A stretch of DNA of 64,000 bases from NCBI GenBank assembly GCA_037178975.1, contig JASJZH010000004.1:9300001-9364000 (forward strand), read 5' to 3'. Shown piece by piece: positions 1 to 10,462 of this stretch; the stretch's first letter is position 1; each line of letters begins with the position of its first letter. This stretch comes from Oscheius tipulae. Taxonomy: Eukaryota; Nematoda; Chromadorea; Rhabditida; Rhabditidae. The notes below the pieces were generated by a model that ran no database searches, was not told the origin of the DNA, and saw nothing but the letters and a program-made list of their open reading frames with translations. The translations under genes and the position numbers were made by a program.

Positions 1-3000
1 AAAATAGAAAAGTTCTCGAAGCAAATTGTTAACTTTACTGAGAGTGACAACATGCTGCACTCGTCGAGAATAAATACATCCACATCCCTCATAGCTCGTC
101 CATCTTCCGTGTTCGGCTTCATACTGCTGCTTTCGCAGTTTTGGGACACATTGAGTTTGAAGAGAGAGCAAGCGGTTCGGCCATCGGGAAGGTGGTTGGC
201 CGCAATTCCGCTCCAGGAGCTGCAGATGACCTTTTTTCCTCGATGAGAAAGCAGATGGTACAGGGTCTCGTAACAAAAGGTCTTGCCAGTGCCTCCTGGC
301 CCGTCTAAAAAGACCAACTGCTCGCGTCCCAAAAGAATCGAGTCCACGGCTTCCTTCTGCCTCGAATTCAGCAAGTCGTACATCTGATTACCGACTGCTT
401 CGTGATCGACATTGGCATCGTTCATCGGAGCCGGACGCGGGAAGGGAGCAGTCAGAAGCTGGCCAAACAGCGGGAACATCTCGAGAATGTGATAATAGGC
501 CAGAGCTTCAGCATCTTGAACTGTCCTTCCACGAAGAACATAGTCCTCGGACATCGGCTGCTTCCATCTGTTCCAGAGATCCTCCACTTTGGCCGGCTCA
601 TCGAAGGCTAGGAGACTGGCAAAGACACCTCTCAAGGCATGAGGCATCCGAAACAGGTTAGCATCCTCCATGGCCTGGTTAAAATGATTGTCGTGCTGGA
701 TCAGTCCCATCTCCTTGGCAGCGTCTTCGGCAGTGTTGAACTGTCGGCCATCAACTCGGAACAGAGCTTGGAACGAAGTGGCTCCCTTCGTGTTGTGCAA
801 GAGCAGCCTTATGCAGTAGCGCTCCCTCTGCTTGACCGTAGCCGTGTGCACTCTTCCGATGTTGTTGTTGTAGCGCTCCTTTTTCTTCCAGACACCGTCA
901 GCCCTCTTGAACGTGAAGATTTCCGGGAATTGATGGTAATAGCTGGTCAAAGGGTCGTGTCCGAACTGGGCAACACGTTGAGCAGGAGTTAGGCGACTTG
1001 CTTCCTCGTTCAACTTAAAGAAGGCAAGAAGCGTCGTCTGGCGATTGCTGTCGGCTGCCTGCTGCTCCTGGCCAGGTTGAAATGTGACCGTATGCAGGTT
1101 CTCCTCGTGAACTGCCAGATCGATGACGGTGTTGGATTTGCCGTGCGTCTCGAAGGCAAATAGACGATGGACAGCTTCTGGGGCACAGACATAGCGAGCA
1201 TCCAGGAACTCCGATACCTCGTCAATGAGACCATTGTTGGCGTCGCGGCGCTCCTGTCGCAGTCGGAGAGCGGCCTTGTCCGATCCTTTATACACGTACT
1301 TGTATAAGTACTTGACCGCGTGGAGGAACAGGGGGGACCGTGCAGATTTCCAGATTGCAGTGGCAGTCGTACTTCTGGAGGATGTAGGCGTTGTAAGGGA
1401 CAACCGATCTTCAGAATTTTAATTAGAAAGATGGTTCGAAAAATGTACCTGTTGTCGTAGTAGCGTGCATTGGCTTTTCTCGAAACGCCTTGGGGAACCG
1501 CTTACTGCAGACATCATCCTTCCAACAGGGAGATCCTGGACCACAATCCCTGTGGATCATGTGAGAGGAGACGCGGTTGAGGAGGGGACCGGCATCAGGA
1601 ATCTCGGCAGAAATGAAGCGATCCACGTCATCGGCTGTCCTTGGTTTGTCGTCCGAGTGGAGAGTGATGAGCCAGTGCGCGTGTGGTAGGCCTCGCTTCT
1701 GCCATTCGACAGTGTAGATGTAGGCAGTGACCCGGCCGAAGATGTTCCTCTCGACGATGTCCTTCTTCAGCTCGGCCAGCTTCATTCGGAAGACCCTGGC
1801 CACCAAATCCGGTCGATCCGATGCTGACTGCCCAGGAAGCAGATTCTGCTGGATTTCCGGCCATCTTGGATTTGACGTCATGGTCAGAAAGAGGTCTGGC
1901 TTGCCGTAGCGACTCGTGATGCTCATCGCGTCTAGGTAGGCAGCTGTCATGAAGCGTGGAGAGGAGGTGAAGGTAGCTGGGAGAAGAACACGCTGTCCCG
2001 CAACACCATTTGATCCATCAGCAACAAAGTCCCTAAGATCCTTGTAGTACTCTGAGCGAAGAGTGCTCTGGCTTCTTCTGACCCAGTCCAGTCTACATTG
2101 TTCGACGTTTGCCCAGCTTCCCACACAGAAAAACTGCTGGAACAGCCTTCGAGCACGATGAATGGGGCTGAACTCGTTGCGATATCAAAGGTAATAGGAG
2201 TAATACATTTTTTGCGTGAGCTGCTTCTGGACACGTTGTCGGCCTTGAACGACTTCTCTCTTCCTTCCCGGGTGCCAACCGTAGTCGCCGCCAATGAAGA
2301 GCAGGGGATAGACGCAAGGGTCCAGAGCCTTGTTGATAATCGGAATTCGCTGGAGTCCTCCTCCTCTGGCTCGGATGGTGTAGTCTCTGGGCGACGGCAG
2401 CTCTCCATTCGGCCCGACATACACGACGGCTACCTCAGCAACACGGGGACGATTGTAGCGTCTTGAATCCGACACTTGGGTCTCGTACGTTAGTCGGACT
2501 TGGTGCATGGGCCTGTGGTCAGCTCGGGCGGCTTGTTCCTCCTCGATGTAAGCCTCTTGCAGCATCTTAAACCCACGGGCGTACTCGTGTTCCCTCCTCA
2601 TAAAGACAGAAAGTTCCCGAAGAAGAGCTCCGTTGATAGACTGGTTGGCGGAATGATCAATTCGGGCTTGGGCAGCTACAGACTCGTCGACAAAGAACAG
2701 TTGGCCGTAGGTGGGAGCAGAACCGTCAGCAGCAATAGCAGGAGAAGTTTGGTAACAGATTTCGCCATGAGCCTTGAACACGAATGGACCTCGTCCGTCA
2801 AGAGGTTGAAGAGTGACGTTCATCGAGGCCACAGCGAGAGACGAATTCAGCTGTCGGATGTTCTCGTAGAAGTTCCGGGTGGCGATGTGCTGATTTTCGA
2901 AGAGTTGCCAGAGATATGGCGGGTAGTTCTCAAACTTGGCCAGTGTGATCGATCCATTATGACAGCAGACGCTGAATGTGCCATCAGCTTTGCGCAGGAA

Positions 3001-4311
3001 TTCGGCCGGGAAGAAGACGGCGCCACAGTGAGAACAGCAGATGTCCAGAGGTCCAATGAAATGGGGAAGCGGTGGCGGAGGCAGAGGATGAGGAGCATTG
3101 GGGTCAGACAGAGCAGCGTAGTTGTTGGCGTTTCGGTTCTGGCGGTCCACTCGTCTGTCCTGGTTCGTTTGAGCCTGCTGTTGTGGTGGCTGTTGAGCAC
3201 GGGCGGCAGCGTGGGCCAAATGATCCCGCAGACGGCGTTGAGCTCGGGTCTCGACATCTTCATCATCTCGGGAATCGGCTTGATCAAAGGACTTCTTAAG
3301 CAGCCTGACAGCTCGATCCTCTTCCAACTCATTGGACAGGAACTGCCCGTGAGCGAAGAGCTTGCTCTTGAGCCTTTTACTTCTTTCTAAACATTGATTG
3401 TAAAAGTTCTCAGGACAAAAAATTTACCTTGTTCTTCTTTGTCGGCAATCTTCATGGCCTGATAATGAGCATCAAGGGCTCTCCGCGTTTCGCGTTCCTC
3501 TTTAGTCTTATTCTCCCGAACTCCCCTCTGATGAATCCTCTTCTTCTCTAAACGATCGGTCGTCTCCTCGACAGATTCGTTGGCTCTGGACTCGGCTTGA
3601 TAGAGTAGCTGCATGTCGAGTCGGGTACGTCGCTCTACAACAGTCTCATTGGCTCTAAACTCTGTCTGGTAGAGGGTGTGCTGGTCTAAACGAAGACGTT
3701 TCTGTTCTTCGGTCTCATGGGATCGCATCTCCATCTTGCGCATTGAATCAAAGTACTGGCGCAGACGGGTTTCTTCTTCGGTCTCATGACTCAGTTTCGT
3801 AGCCTGCCTGATGGCTTGACAGTCTAGGCGAGCCCGTCTTTCGACTACTGTCTCGTTTGAGAGAACAGTCTTGCGATGGGAGTGGGCCTGAAACAAAATC
3901 ATTTTTGAATTAAAGACATACCTGCTTAAGGCGCTTGGTCTTTGTCTCCTCGCTCTCTGAAGCTCTCTCTCGTCGTTTCCTCTCCATTTCGGCTACCTTC
4001 TTCTCGTCGCTCATTCGAATTCTTCTGAGTCGGTCAGCTGCGTTCCTTTTTGCCTTGCGCTCGGCATCGGGCATCTTACTGCGCTTCGACTTCTTCGTAT
4101 TCGGCTCCTCGATATCGCTGAGACCACATTCGTTCATAGTAGCAGTCAACTGGCTAGAATTCAAAGCACCTCCGAGCGAACACAAAGATCCATTGAGGGA
4201 TTGTCGGTGTTTCGTCGGATCGCTCAGGATATGGTCATCGGGACAATACGGCTCGGCGGCAGGGACGATGGGGCAGGTGAAGAAGAGCACGATCCTTCGC
4301 AAGATCAACAT
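1..4311 (-). pseudogene. Helitron Rep-helicase protein, spliced, with stop and frame breaks
   Basis: The encoded protein nicks and unwinds DNA for rolling-circle transposition. Exons, read leftward, are 4311-3922, 3887-3428, 3386-1449 and 1408 to the edge; introns of 34, 41 and 40 bp have GT..AG ends. Visible landmarks are a basic N-terminus, a run of 23-residue repeats, a CCSHCGAVFF zinc-finger-like segment near 3050, the Rep HUH motif GLPHAHW near 1685, the tyrosine motif KYLYKYVYKG near 1290, helicase Walker A GGTGKT near 280 and Walker B DECSM near 60. Lesions: an in-frame TGA at 2185-2187, and two apparent one-base slips at homopolymers (T run 1475-1478 and G run 1331-1336), since correcting either restores the family sequence. 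The helicase part from 1330 to about 45 is open. Family assignment is firm; whether the copy is dead depends on whether the slips are real. Confidence 0.85.
3450..3863 (-). repeat. Six tandem 23-codon (69-bp) repeats inside the Helitron ORF
   Basis: Exon 2 of the Helitron gene encodes six consecutive 23-residue units sharing the pattern ETxEERxRLD followed by Q or Y and basic residues. The six units account for exactly 414 bases with no spacer. They look like amphipathic, highly charged helices. Similar charged repeats precede the Rep domain in other Helitron proteins; their role is not known to me. Confidence 0.8.
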
Positions 4312-4330
4312 CGTGATATAGAATTTTCTC

Positions 4331-4989
4331 GCTTACTTGCCTTTATATAGCTCCCGAAGATTATTAGAGCTTGCATATTTAGAGAAAATACTTTATATAG
4401 CTTTGTAAGAGAAAGTGACATTCGTTTTGTTGCTTTCCTTGTGAACACGGCTCTAGTGCATCAGCATCCTGATGACAAAACTTTTGGGAATACTTAAACA
4501 GCTGCCCAGAATGCACCTGTCTTCAAAGGGATGAGGTGTTGATAAACATGTGGCTCTCAGGAATTGAAGGATTTGTCATGTTTTGAGCTCAGAACTATCT
4601 GTCTGCCTCCCCGTTTCTCACTACCTCACTGTCTCTTTGTCTCCCTATATCCGTCTTTTTGTCCCTCTGTTTCTTCCCTCTTTCTTCTACAGTCTGTCGT
4701 TGGTAGTAGCAAAATTCGTCGTCCCATTTCTGAGTGACTCAATTAGTTGCAACCCAATTAATTGCAACAACAGCAAAAATGTTTACAGTTTTTTGTTTTG
4801 CTTTTGTTTCGTGGCCTCGGACAAACAAACAGACAATCAAACACACAGAGTCAACCACATACACCATAGCGCTTTCATAGTTTAGATCATAGTTTAGATC
4901 GCTTCCAATAGGTGCGTTTTATTTGAAAACAGCAAGTTGAATAATTTATGTAATCTCTTTCGGATTCCGGATATAATTGTCTATTTCAG
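4331..4989. other. Stretch without recognised gene
   Basis: It begins with TATA-like sites on the Helitron side (TTTATATAG near 4341 and 4391) and contains a pyrimidine-rich stretch at 4610-4700. Its open frames are low complexity and do not resemble the missing first half of the receptor that starts at 4990. Confidence 0.5.
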
Positions 4990-5660
4990 ACAACTTTTAT
5001 TCGACTGTTTCTTACTATTCCTAGCTACGACATCAAATCTGATTCAATCTACACTGTTCCTTCTTTCGTCATTTTTCAATATTGAACTTGTAAGAACAAC
5101 AGGCGTCTCGTTCAATCTACATTTCAGAACAATACGAAGGAAATAATCTTCAATACCGTATACTTTCTTTGCAGCATTTTATGCTGTTGCTCGGCATTTT
5201 TGGGTGTTCTGCTCCTTGATACTTCAAGATTGAGCAAAATGACTAGAATGGCTCAAAGAAGAGTTGCATTATCTCTTTTTCTGCAGAACATTTTTCTTCA
5301 AATCACACTAGCTCTCAAATTCTATTTGCTTCCTCTTGGTAATTTTTTTCAATCTCAACTCAGTGGTGCTGTCGAGGTATATTCGAAAAATCCGAACGAT
5401 CCGGTCACAGTAGCCGTGTTTGAGGCCGAATACATGAGAATAATGTCACCGTACTTTGCAATTGTTAATGTTTGTACTTCTGTCTTCAGGTCTAGGTTTA
5501 GTTTCAGATCAGCATTATTGTGCAGCATAGCTTCCCAGTTGTTCAAGCATCCCTGATGTGGCTGGCTTTAAAGGTGTTGAGAAAACGACATCCAATGAGC
5601 ATGAAGAACTCTTGTAGTACAGTATCTACTGGAAAGCTTCAAACAACTGCTTCTCGTTGA
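4990..5660 (+). pseudogene. 5'-truncated serpentine receptor (helices 4-7 only), second receptor family
   Basis: Exons 4990-5089, 5128-5469 and 5508-5660 encode the last four membrane helices of the receptor family found intact at 11884, 14059, 16279 and 17809. The third loop carries the family signature AQRRVALSLFLQ and the last helix carries QASLMWLALKVLRK. The intron that paralogues have right after SLFLQ is absent here, so that exon runs on. No sequence resembling helices 1-3 or a start codon was found upstream, where the Helitron lies. The stop TGA at 5658-5660 overlaps an AATAAA at 5660-5665. I call it truncated; an unrecognised diverged first exon is possible but less likely. Confidence 0.7.
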
Positions 5661-5671
5661 ATAAAGATCTT

Positions 5672-5682
5672 TTCCACCTGTC
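5672..5682 (+). promoter_or_regulatory. E-box matching the nematode chemoreceptor motif
   Basis: The site TTCCACCTGTC fits the pattern WWYCACSTGYY that I recall being described upstream of many C. elegans srh and sri receptor genes and linked to expression in the ADL neuron. It lies 110 bp upstream of the start at 5792 and is followed by a homeodomain-type TAATTA core at 5689-5694. The same CACCTGTCG..GCGTAATTA arrangement recurs ahead of the dead paralogue at 7294. Confidence 0.5.
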
Positions 5683-5755
5683 GTGCGTAATTAGTGTAGT
5701 TGATTGCCGTGGTAGTATGAAAAAATCGAAGACTTTACTCTTTTGGCCGATTTCA

Positions 5756-5766
5756 AGCAGGTGAAT
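5756..5766 (-). promoter_or_regulatory. Second E-box, opposite orientation, close to the start codon
   Basis: AGCAGGTGAAT is the reverse complement of a WWYCACSTGYY match and lies 26 bp before the start codon of the receptor at 5792. The paralogues keep a CAGGTG at a similar place (7377-7387 and 8660-8670). Confidence 0.5.
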
Positions 5767-5791
5767 GTATCAGTAAACCAAAGTGAATCAA

Positions 5792-6946
5792 ATGAATGTG
5801 TCAAATCCCTACTACGAAGAGTCTCCTTTTCTCCAAAATATCCCTCTCAAGGTTGTTTGATTACTTGAGGTCTAAACAGTTTTTGCTCCCAGATTAATGC
5901 CTGTCTCACTACAAGTTTCGCTCTGTTCGGTACCTATCTCAATGCATTCCAAGCTCCCAAGCACTTATCCAAAGGATTTCGCATGCTGGTCTATTATCAC
6001 TTTTTCATGTAAGTTTTTTAAGAGAAGGCGGACTCAAATCTTTTGTAGACTGTCTCTAACACTAATTCTGCTCGGATGGTTCTGCTTCCCGCAACTCTTA
6101 CTTCCTTACAGTGCAGTCCATGGAACAGGATTGTTTTCAGACTGGAAAATGTCACAAATGATTCAGAACCAGATTATCGTCTGTCTCTACATTGGCATGG
6201 GAGTTGAAAATCTGAGAAGTTTTATATTTCAGGCTGTTTCTCGGCAATTGGTGCACTATTCTATTACCGTCTGGACATTCTCCTTCCCCCTTGGCATCCA
6301 TTGAACAAAACAGTTATTCGATGGACTGTTTACATTATAGCCTATCCTTTCATAACACTTTCCCCAATACCACTTATTTTTTTAGCCAGTCCTGAAAATC
6401 AAGAGCTTCTCAAGGAAATGACGTTTGATTACTACCATGTAATTTCTCCTGACATTTTTGCTACCCCAAATCTGATGACAAAAGTGGACTCAAGCAACCC
6501 AGCAATCTATCTTGCTGCGGCTTTCTTTATTTCCGTTGTAAATTACCACTTTTTTATGATCAGCTTTTGTACGATTAACATCTACAAAATAGCTAAGACT
6601 GGTCAAATCTCTGAGACAACGAAAAAACAGCACATTGAAGTTCTTATAGGATTATTGGGTTTAGTAATTTTATTTTCGAGATCCAAAGCATCATTTTTTT
6701 TAGATTATAGCGCTTGGGAGCGCCTTGCTGTTTAGTTTCGTACCCATGATCTACATTTGCATGGTTCAGAGCTGGAGATTCGATCTATACATTGTCTCTT
6801 GTTACATCGGGACGACGGCCACTCCTTTGGGAATAATCTCGTATATTCTATCTTACCGGCCATACAGAAGATACATAATTAAGAAGTTGTGCGGAGGACC
6901 GAAGAAAAGTATGATGCATATTGTAGTAATTAGTAGATCAAAATAA
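5792..6946 (+). CDS. srh/Str-like serpentine chemoreceptor, 331 aa
   Basis: Predicted seven-helix receptor for environmental chemicals, placed in a sensory neuron membrane. Exons 5792-5851, 5893-6008, 6049-6194, 6233-6663 and 6704-6946 join in phase to 331 codons plus stop. Str-superfamily features are a GWFCFPQ segment in helix 2, a polar loop with TKKQHIEVL before helix 6, and SYRPYRRYI right after helix 7, where C. elegans SRH proteins have a related PYR motif. The start is chosen because exon 1 has the same length and sequence type as the paralogue at 8703. The third intron (6195-6232) begins with GC rather than GT, whereas the paralogue has GTAAGT there. The stop sits inside an AATAAA at 6942-6947. 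Subfamily placement is inference. Confidence 0.8.
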
Positions 6947-7376
6947 ACCATTTGAATATTCGTGTTCAGTGCTCAACAGCAGAAGATTGAATCGTGGTCA
7001 CATCTTGAAACGTACAAATAGAGGGTACCAAATGACCATGCTTCAAACAGCAAAACACTATTTCTATGAACGTCAAACATTTACTGCATAGCAAGCTACT
7101 ACCAATTATCCTCGGGAGGATGGAAGCCTTGTGGATACAGCACAGATTTGACCATGCGTCACGGCTAACCTATTTTGGGTGCGCTGTGAGATGGTATGGG
7201 GATCGTTGGTGCCAATCTGACATCACAATATTTTCTGGTATGATAACTGTTTTTCCTTCGAAGGCGGTTTTTGAAAAGAAGGAGGGCTTGATACACCTGT
7301 CGGCGTAATTATTGGTAGTACATATCATAGTACCACCATGAAATCGAAGACCTCGCTCTTTTTGCCGGGAAAAACA
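6947..7376. other. Intergenic; conserved upstream block of the next receptor copy
   Basis: The segment 7294-7387 resembles 5677-5766 ahead of the intact paralogue: CACCTGTCG, TAATTA, an ATCGAAGAC block, a CTCTTTT..GCCG block and CAGGTGAA in the same order. The part at 7066-7200 has a GGATGGAAGCC stretch echoed at 10484, which hints at a decayed fragment of the unknown family noted there. No gene is supported. Confidence 0.4.
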
Positions 7377-7387
7377 GGCAGGTGAAA
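7377..7387 (-). promoter_or_regulatory. E-box ahead of the receptor pseudogene
   Basis: GGCAGGTGAAA matches the reverse complement of WWYCACSTGYY, 27 bp before the relic start codon at 7414. The position is the same as in the intact paralogue at 5792. Confidence 0.45.
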
Positions 7388-7413
7388 CTTTTATAGTAGC
7401 CACCGTGAGCTGA

Positions 7414-8166
7414 ATGAATGTGCCCTAAAAGCGCCTTTTCTACAAAATATTCCCATCAAGGTTTGTAAGAAAATTTTTAGTTTTTCTGGTTAATACTTGT
7501 ATCACCATTGTCTTGGTCGTTTTTGGTACTTATCTGAACACCTTCCGTGCCCCTAAGCACGTTTCGCATTGTAGCTTACCGCCATTTTTTCATGTAGGGC
7601 TTTCGGAAGCACAGTACCATAATTTCAACTTCACAGATTCTATTATTGGATGATTCAGTTTTCCACAGATTTTACTTCCCTATACTGCAGTTCATGGAAC
7701 TGGGTTTTCTCGGACTGGGGCATGTCACAATGGCCCCAGGGGACACTTGAACTAGTCAAGACAATAATCTCTTGGATAATTTAAAAAGGTTTTCAGGCTG
7801 CTTCTCAACATCGCTGTCTTCTTTTATTACCTTCTGGATACTCTTTTTCCACCCTGACATCCGTTGAATAAGCCTAAGCCTAAGCCTAAATTATCAGATC
7901 CGTCGTTTACACTATTACGTATCCTTTCATTACATTTTGTTCTCTTCCGCTTCGTTGTTTTCTATCTTTTTTTATGCTAACGTTTCGCACTATCAAGATT
8001 CGGGAAGTTATAAGGACTGGTCATTTGTCTGAAGTGACAAAGAGACAGCACTTTGAAGCTCTAATAGGGTATATTATCTTACCGGTCATACAGAAGATTA
8101 ACACTCAAAACATTATTGGGACAGCCCAAGAGGAAGACAATTAAAGTAATGATTATTTCCAAATAA
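7414..8166 (+). pseudogene. Decayed srh/Str-like receptor
   Basis: The order of blocks follows the intact genes at 5792 and 8703: a MNV start, a GTYLNTF-like helix 1 segment, the helix 2 region ending near the Y.AVHGTG loop, the CFS helix 3 region, the kinked SYRSYRR-like tail and a PKRK C-terminus. Reading frames are broken repeatedly. Exon 1 stops at its fifth codon, the end of helix 4 and the loop after it are missing, and helix 6 to early helix 7 is deleted so that the LIG of helix 6 joins directly to YILSYRS. A 21-base telomere-like insert interrupts it at 7869. There is no doubt that it is non-functional as a receptor. Confidence 0.8.
7869..7889 (+). repeat. Interstitial telomere-like repeat (TAAGCC x3.5)
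   Basis: Three and a half perfect copies of TAAGCC, the complement of the nematode telomere unit TTAGGC, sit inside the receptor pseudogene. In both paralogues the same position reads TTGAACAAA and continues into helix 4 without the repeat, so this is an insertion or replacement of roughly 20 bases rather than ancestral coding sequence. Confidence 0.8.
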
Positions 8167-8659
8167 CAAACTGCGTTCAAATATGACCTTCTGAAAAAAA
8201 ACAGAAGTTTTAAATGGGTCACTTTATATTTCAACAGCCTATAACACCGATGACCTGCATTTATTTGACTATTCCATTTCATGCCACTGAAACGATTACA
8301 TTAGCTCGAACTTTTTATGAGGTGTTTAATGATAAGCGATAGTACGGCTGCGCAAATCTGGACAACCTAACTGAAATCTATAAGCTGTTGCTCCGCTATA
8401 TAATAACAAGTCGGCTTTTCAATTGGAATGTGCAACTAGAGACAGGTAACAATAGACACCTGAATCAGTAATCTCAAACTGTTTGACTCTTCCGAGAAAA
8501 ATGGGTAACCCGATCGTAGATATGCTAAGGTTTGCTGAATTGTGAAAGATGCCTGAACTACCAACCGTACATTTTATCAGCCCGATGCTCAGCTCCACCT
8601 GCCTCTTTTACTTGTCTGAATATAGAATTATGTCTTTAGTTCCTTCTATGAGATGGCTA
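8167..8659. other. Intergenic, no gene seen
   Basis: Short open frames only. Nothing resembles the receptors or the transposons of this window. Confidence 0.4.
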
Positions 8660-8670
8660 GCAGGTGAGCT
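8660..8670 (-). promoter_or_regulatory. Near-match E-box before receptor at 8703
   Basis: AGCAGGTGAGC keeps the CAGGTG core but misses the flanking W positions of the srh-type motif. It lies 33 bp before the start codon, like its counterparts at 5756 and 7377. Confidence 0.35.
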
Positions 8671-8702
8671 TCTCTCCTTGTCAATAAACGTCTGCAAGCC
8701 GA

Positions 8703-10050
8703 ATGAACGTCACGAACCCCTATTACGAGGAGTTCCCTTTTCTACAAAACATCCCTGTAAAAGTTGTTCGAAATTCTTGCTTAAACAGCCATTGTTTGTA
8801 GATAAACGCCTGTTTTACGGCCTGTCTAGCTTTGTTTGGAGCATATCTCCTTTTTTTTTCAAACGCCTAAGCACTTGTACTATGGTTTTCGAATCCTCAT
8901 TTCCTATCACATGATAGTGTAGGCTCTTTGAATGAACACGAACATTTAATTTAGGCTAATTCTGATGCTTATCTGTGTTGGATGGTTCAGTTTCCCTCAA
9001 ATCCTTCTTCCGTACTCAGCTGTCCACGCGGTTGGCCTGTTTACCGACTGGGGTATGCCTCAACGATTTCAGGCACAAATGCTGGTATGTCTGTTCACTG
9101 GTAAGTAATCCTTTTTTGATGTTCGGTCAATGTATTACTATCATTGCTGCTGAACCTTAGGAAAAGAATGTTGCACCCACTAACATTAACTTTTGCACAA
9201 TCCAACAGCTGCAAGGCGAATGACTGAAAGTACATAGCTGCATCTGGTTAGACGCTTGACATTTTATAGAACCACATTTAGACAGCACTTTCAGAACGTC
9301 ACGATAGCAAAAGCTTCCAGCTAATCGCTTATTCCAATTTAGGGTGTTTCTCAGCAGTTGGGGCACTTTTCTACTACCGCCTTGACATTCTTCTACCTCC
9401 CTGGCATCCATTGAACAAACGAGTCATTCGATGGACAACATACATAATAACCTACCCCATCATAACACTATCTTCTATTCCCTTGGTTTCCATTTTAACT
9501 CAAGAAGATCAAGAACTTTTCAAGCAGAGAGAGTTCGACCGGTTTTATGTGATTACTCCCAACATCTTCACCATTCCCAATATTTTGGGACAATTTAGTC
9601 CGAGCAATCCAGCAGGGTATACCGCAGCTGTTTTCTACCCATTTGCCGTCGCTTATATCACGTTTATGATTATATTTTGCACAGTTAACATCTACAAAAT
9701 TGTGAAAACTGGTCGATTGTCTAACACAACACAAAAGCAGCACATTGAAGTTCTTATGGGGTTATTGGGCTTGGTAAGCTTTGCTTTTTGTCGTAAAACA
9801 GATTGTACAGATCGTTGCTCTTGGAGGTGCTCTAGTGTTCTGTGCAACGCCTATGATCTACCTTCTGATCATTCGAAGCTGGAGATTTGACTTGTGGATA
9901 TTAGCTTGTTTTATGGGTACTTGTGCTGTTCCTTTGGGCACAGCGTCGTATCTCTTATCATATCGGCCATACAGAACATTCATAGTAAGCACGTTATTGA
10001 GGCATCCGAGTAATAACAGGAACACGACGCTGCCCGTTATTGCGAAGTGA
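8703..10050 (+). CDS. srh/Str-like chemoreceptor with one T-run frameshift
   Basis: Paralogue of the receptor at 5792. Exons 8703-8762, 8802-8918, 8955-9100, 9343-9773 and 9802-10050 have lengths 60, 117, 146, 431 and 249, against 60, 116, 146, 431 and 243 in the paralogue. The extra base in exon 2 falls in a run of nine T at 8851-8859. With eight T the exon reads through to the conserved PKHLYYGFRIL segment and the splice to exon 3 is in phase; as given it hits TAA. All other exons are open and carry the QKQHIEVLMGL and SYRPYR motifs. AATAAA follows the stop at 10057-10062. Either an assembly error in a homopolymer or a very recent loss. The 242-bp third intron is unusually long for the family. 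Confidence 0.75.
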
Positions 10051-10064
10051 TTGCGAAATAAACC

Positions 10065-10460
10065 TTACACTGTACCTTATAAAGATTTTGAGCAGTGGAA
10101 AATGCTCCTCAGACGTATAACGTTCCCAGAAAACGTGAACGACGTCAACGGGATGGCAAATCTTGTAGCTCAATGCGGTTCCGAGACGTAACTGTTTGCT
10201 GACTAACATAAAAAGTGTCTCCTTAGACATTGCGGTGTTCGGGATCGGTCTTTCCGTAAAAGTCAATTTGGAAATGAAAGCGTCGACTATTTCTTCAAAG
10301 AACATTTCCCTTTCTCACGAACTAGAGTCCAATTCTTGTAATTTAAAGTGTTTCGAAGTTTGGTCTACTCAAGCAATACGTTAGACCTTTCGGAAAGATC
10401 TTCTCAAAGTCAGCTAGCAAATGGAAAGATATATTGGAGTTCATGTTACCTGGAATGATC
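10065..10460. other. Intergenic with possible coding debris
   Basis: The plus strand carries a short open segment at 10100-10180 before a stop and the minus strand an open frame at 9994-10305. Neither resembles a family I know. They may belong to the unknown relic at 10463-10717. Confidence 0.3.
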
Positions 10461-10462
10461 GA

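Larger units (their letters stand above)
1..4330 (-). mobile_element. Helitron transposon, left part of window, one end cut off
   Basis: A rolling-circle transposon of the Helitron class is recognised from its single large Rep-helicase gene read on the minus strand. The helicase end runs past base 1, so the CTRR-type 3' terminus and hairpin are outside the window. The other boundary is somewhere above 4311; I could not fix it because the 5' signal is only a TC dinucleotide. Just beyond it, at 4990, lies a receptor gene that has lost its first three membrane helices, which is compatible with the insertion or its rearrangement having damaged that gene. Confidence 0.85.

Noticed and set aside
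2500-3390. Long plus-strand open frame
   Set aside because: It is the antisense shadow of the Helitron exon at 3386-1449, which has clear family motifs on the minus strand.
5470-5507. 18-bp intron (GTCTAGG...TTTCAG) in the truncated receptor
   Set aside because: Too short to splice; the 38-bp choice starting at GTTTGT keeps phase and matches the paralogue position.
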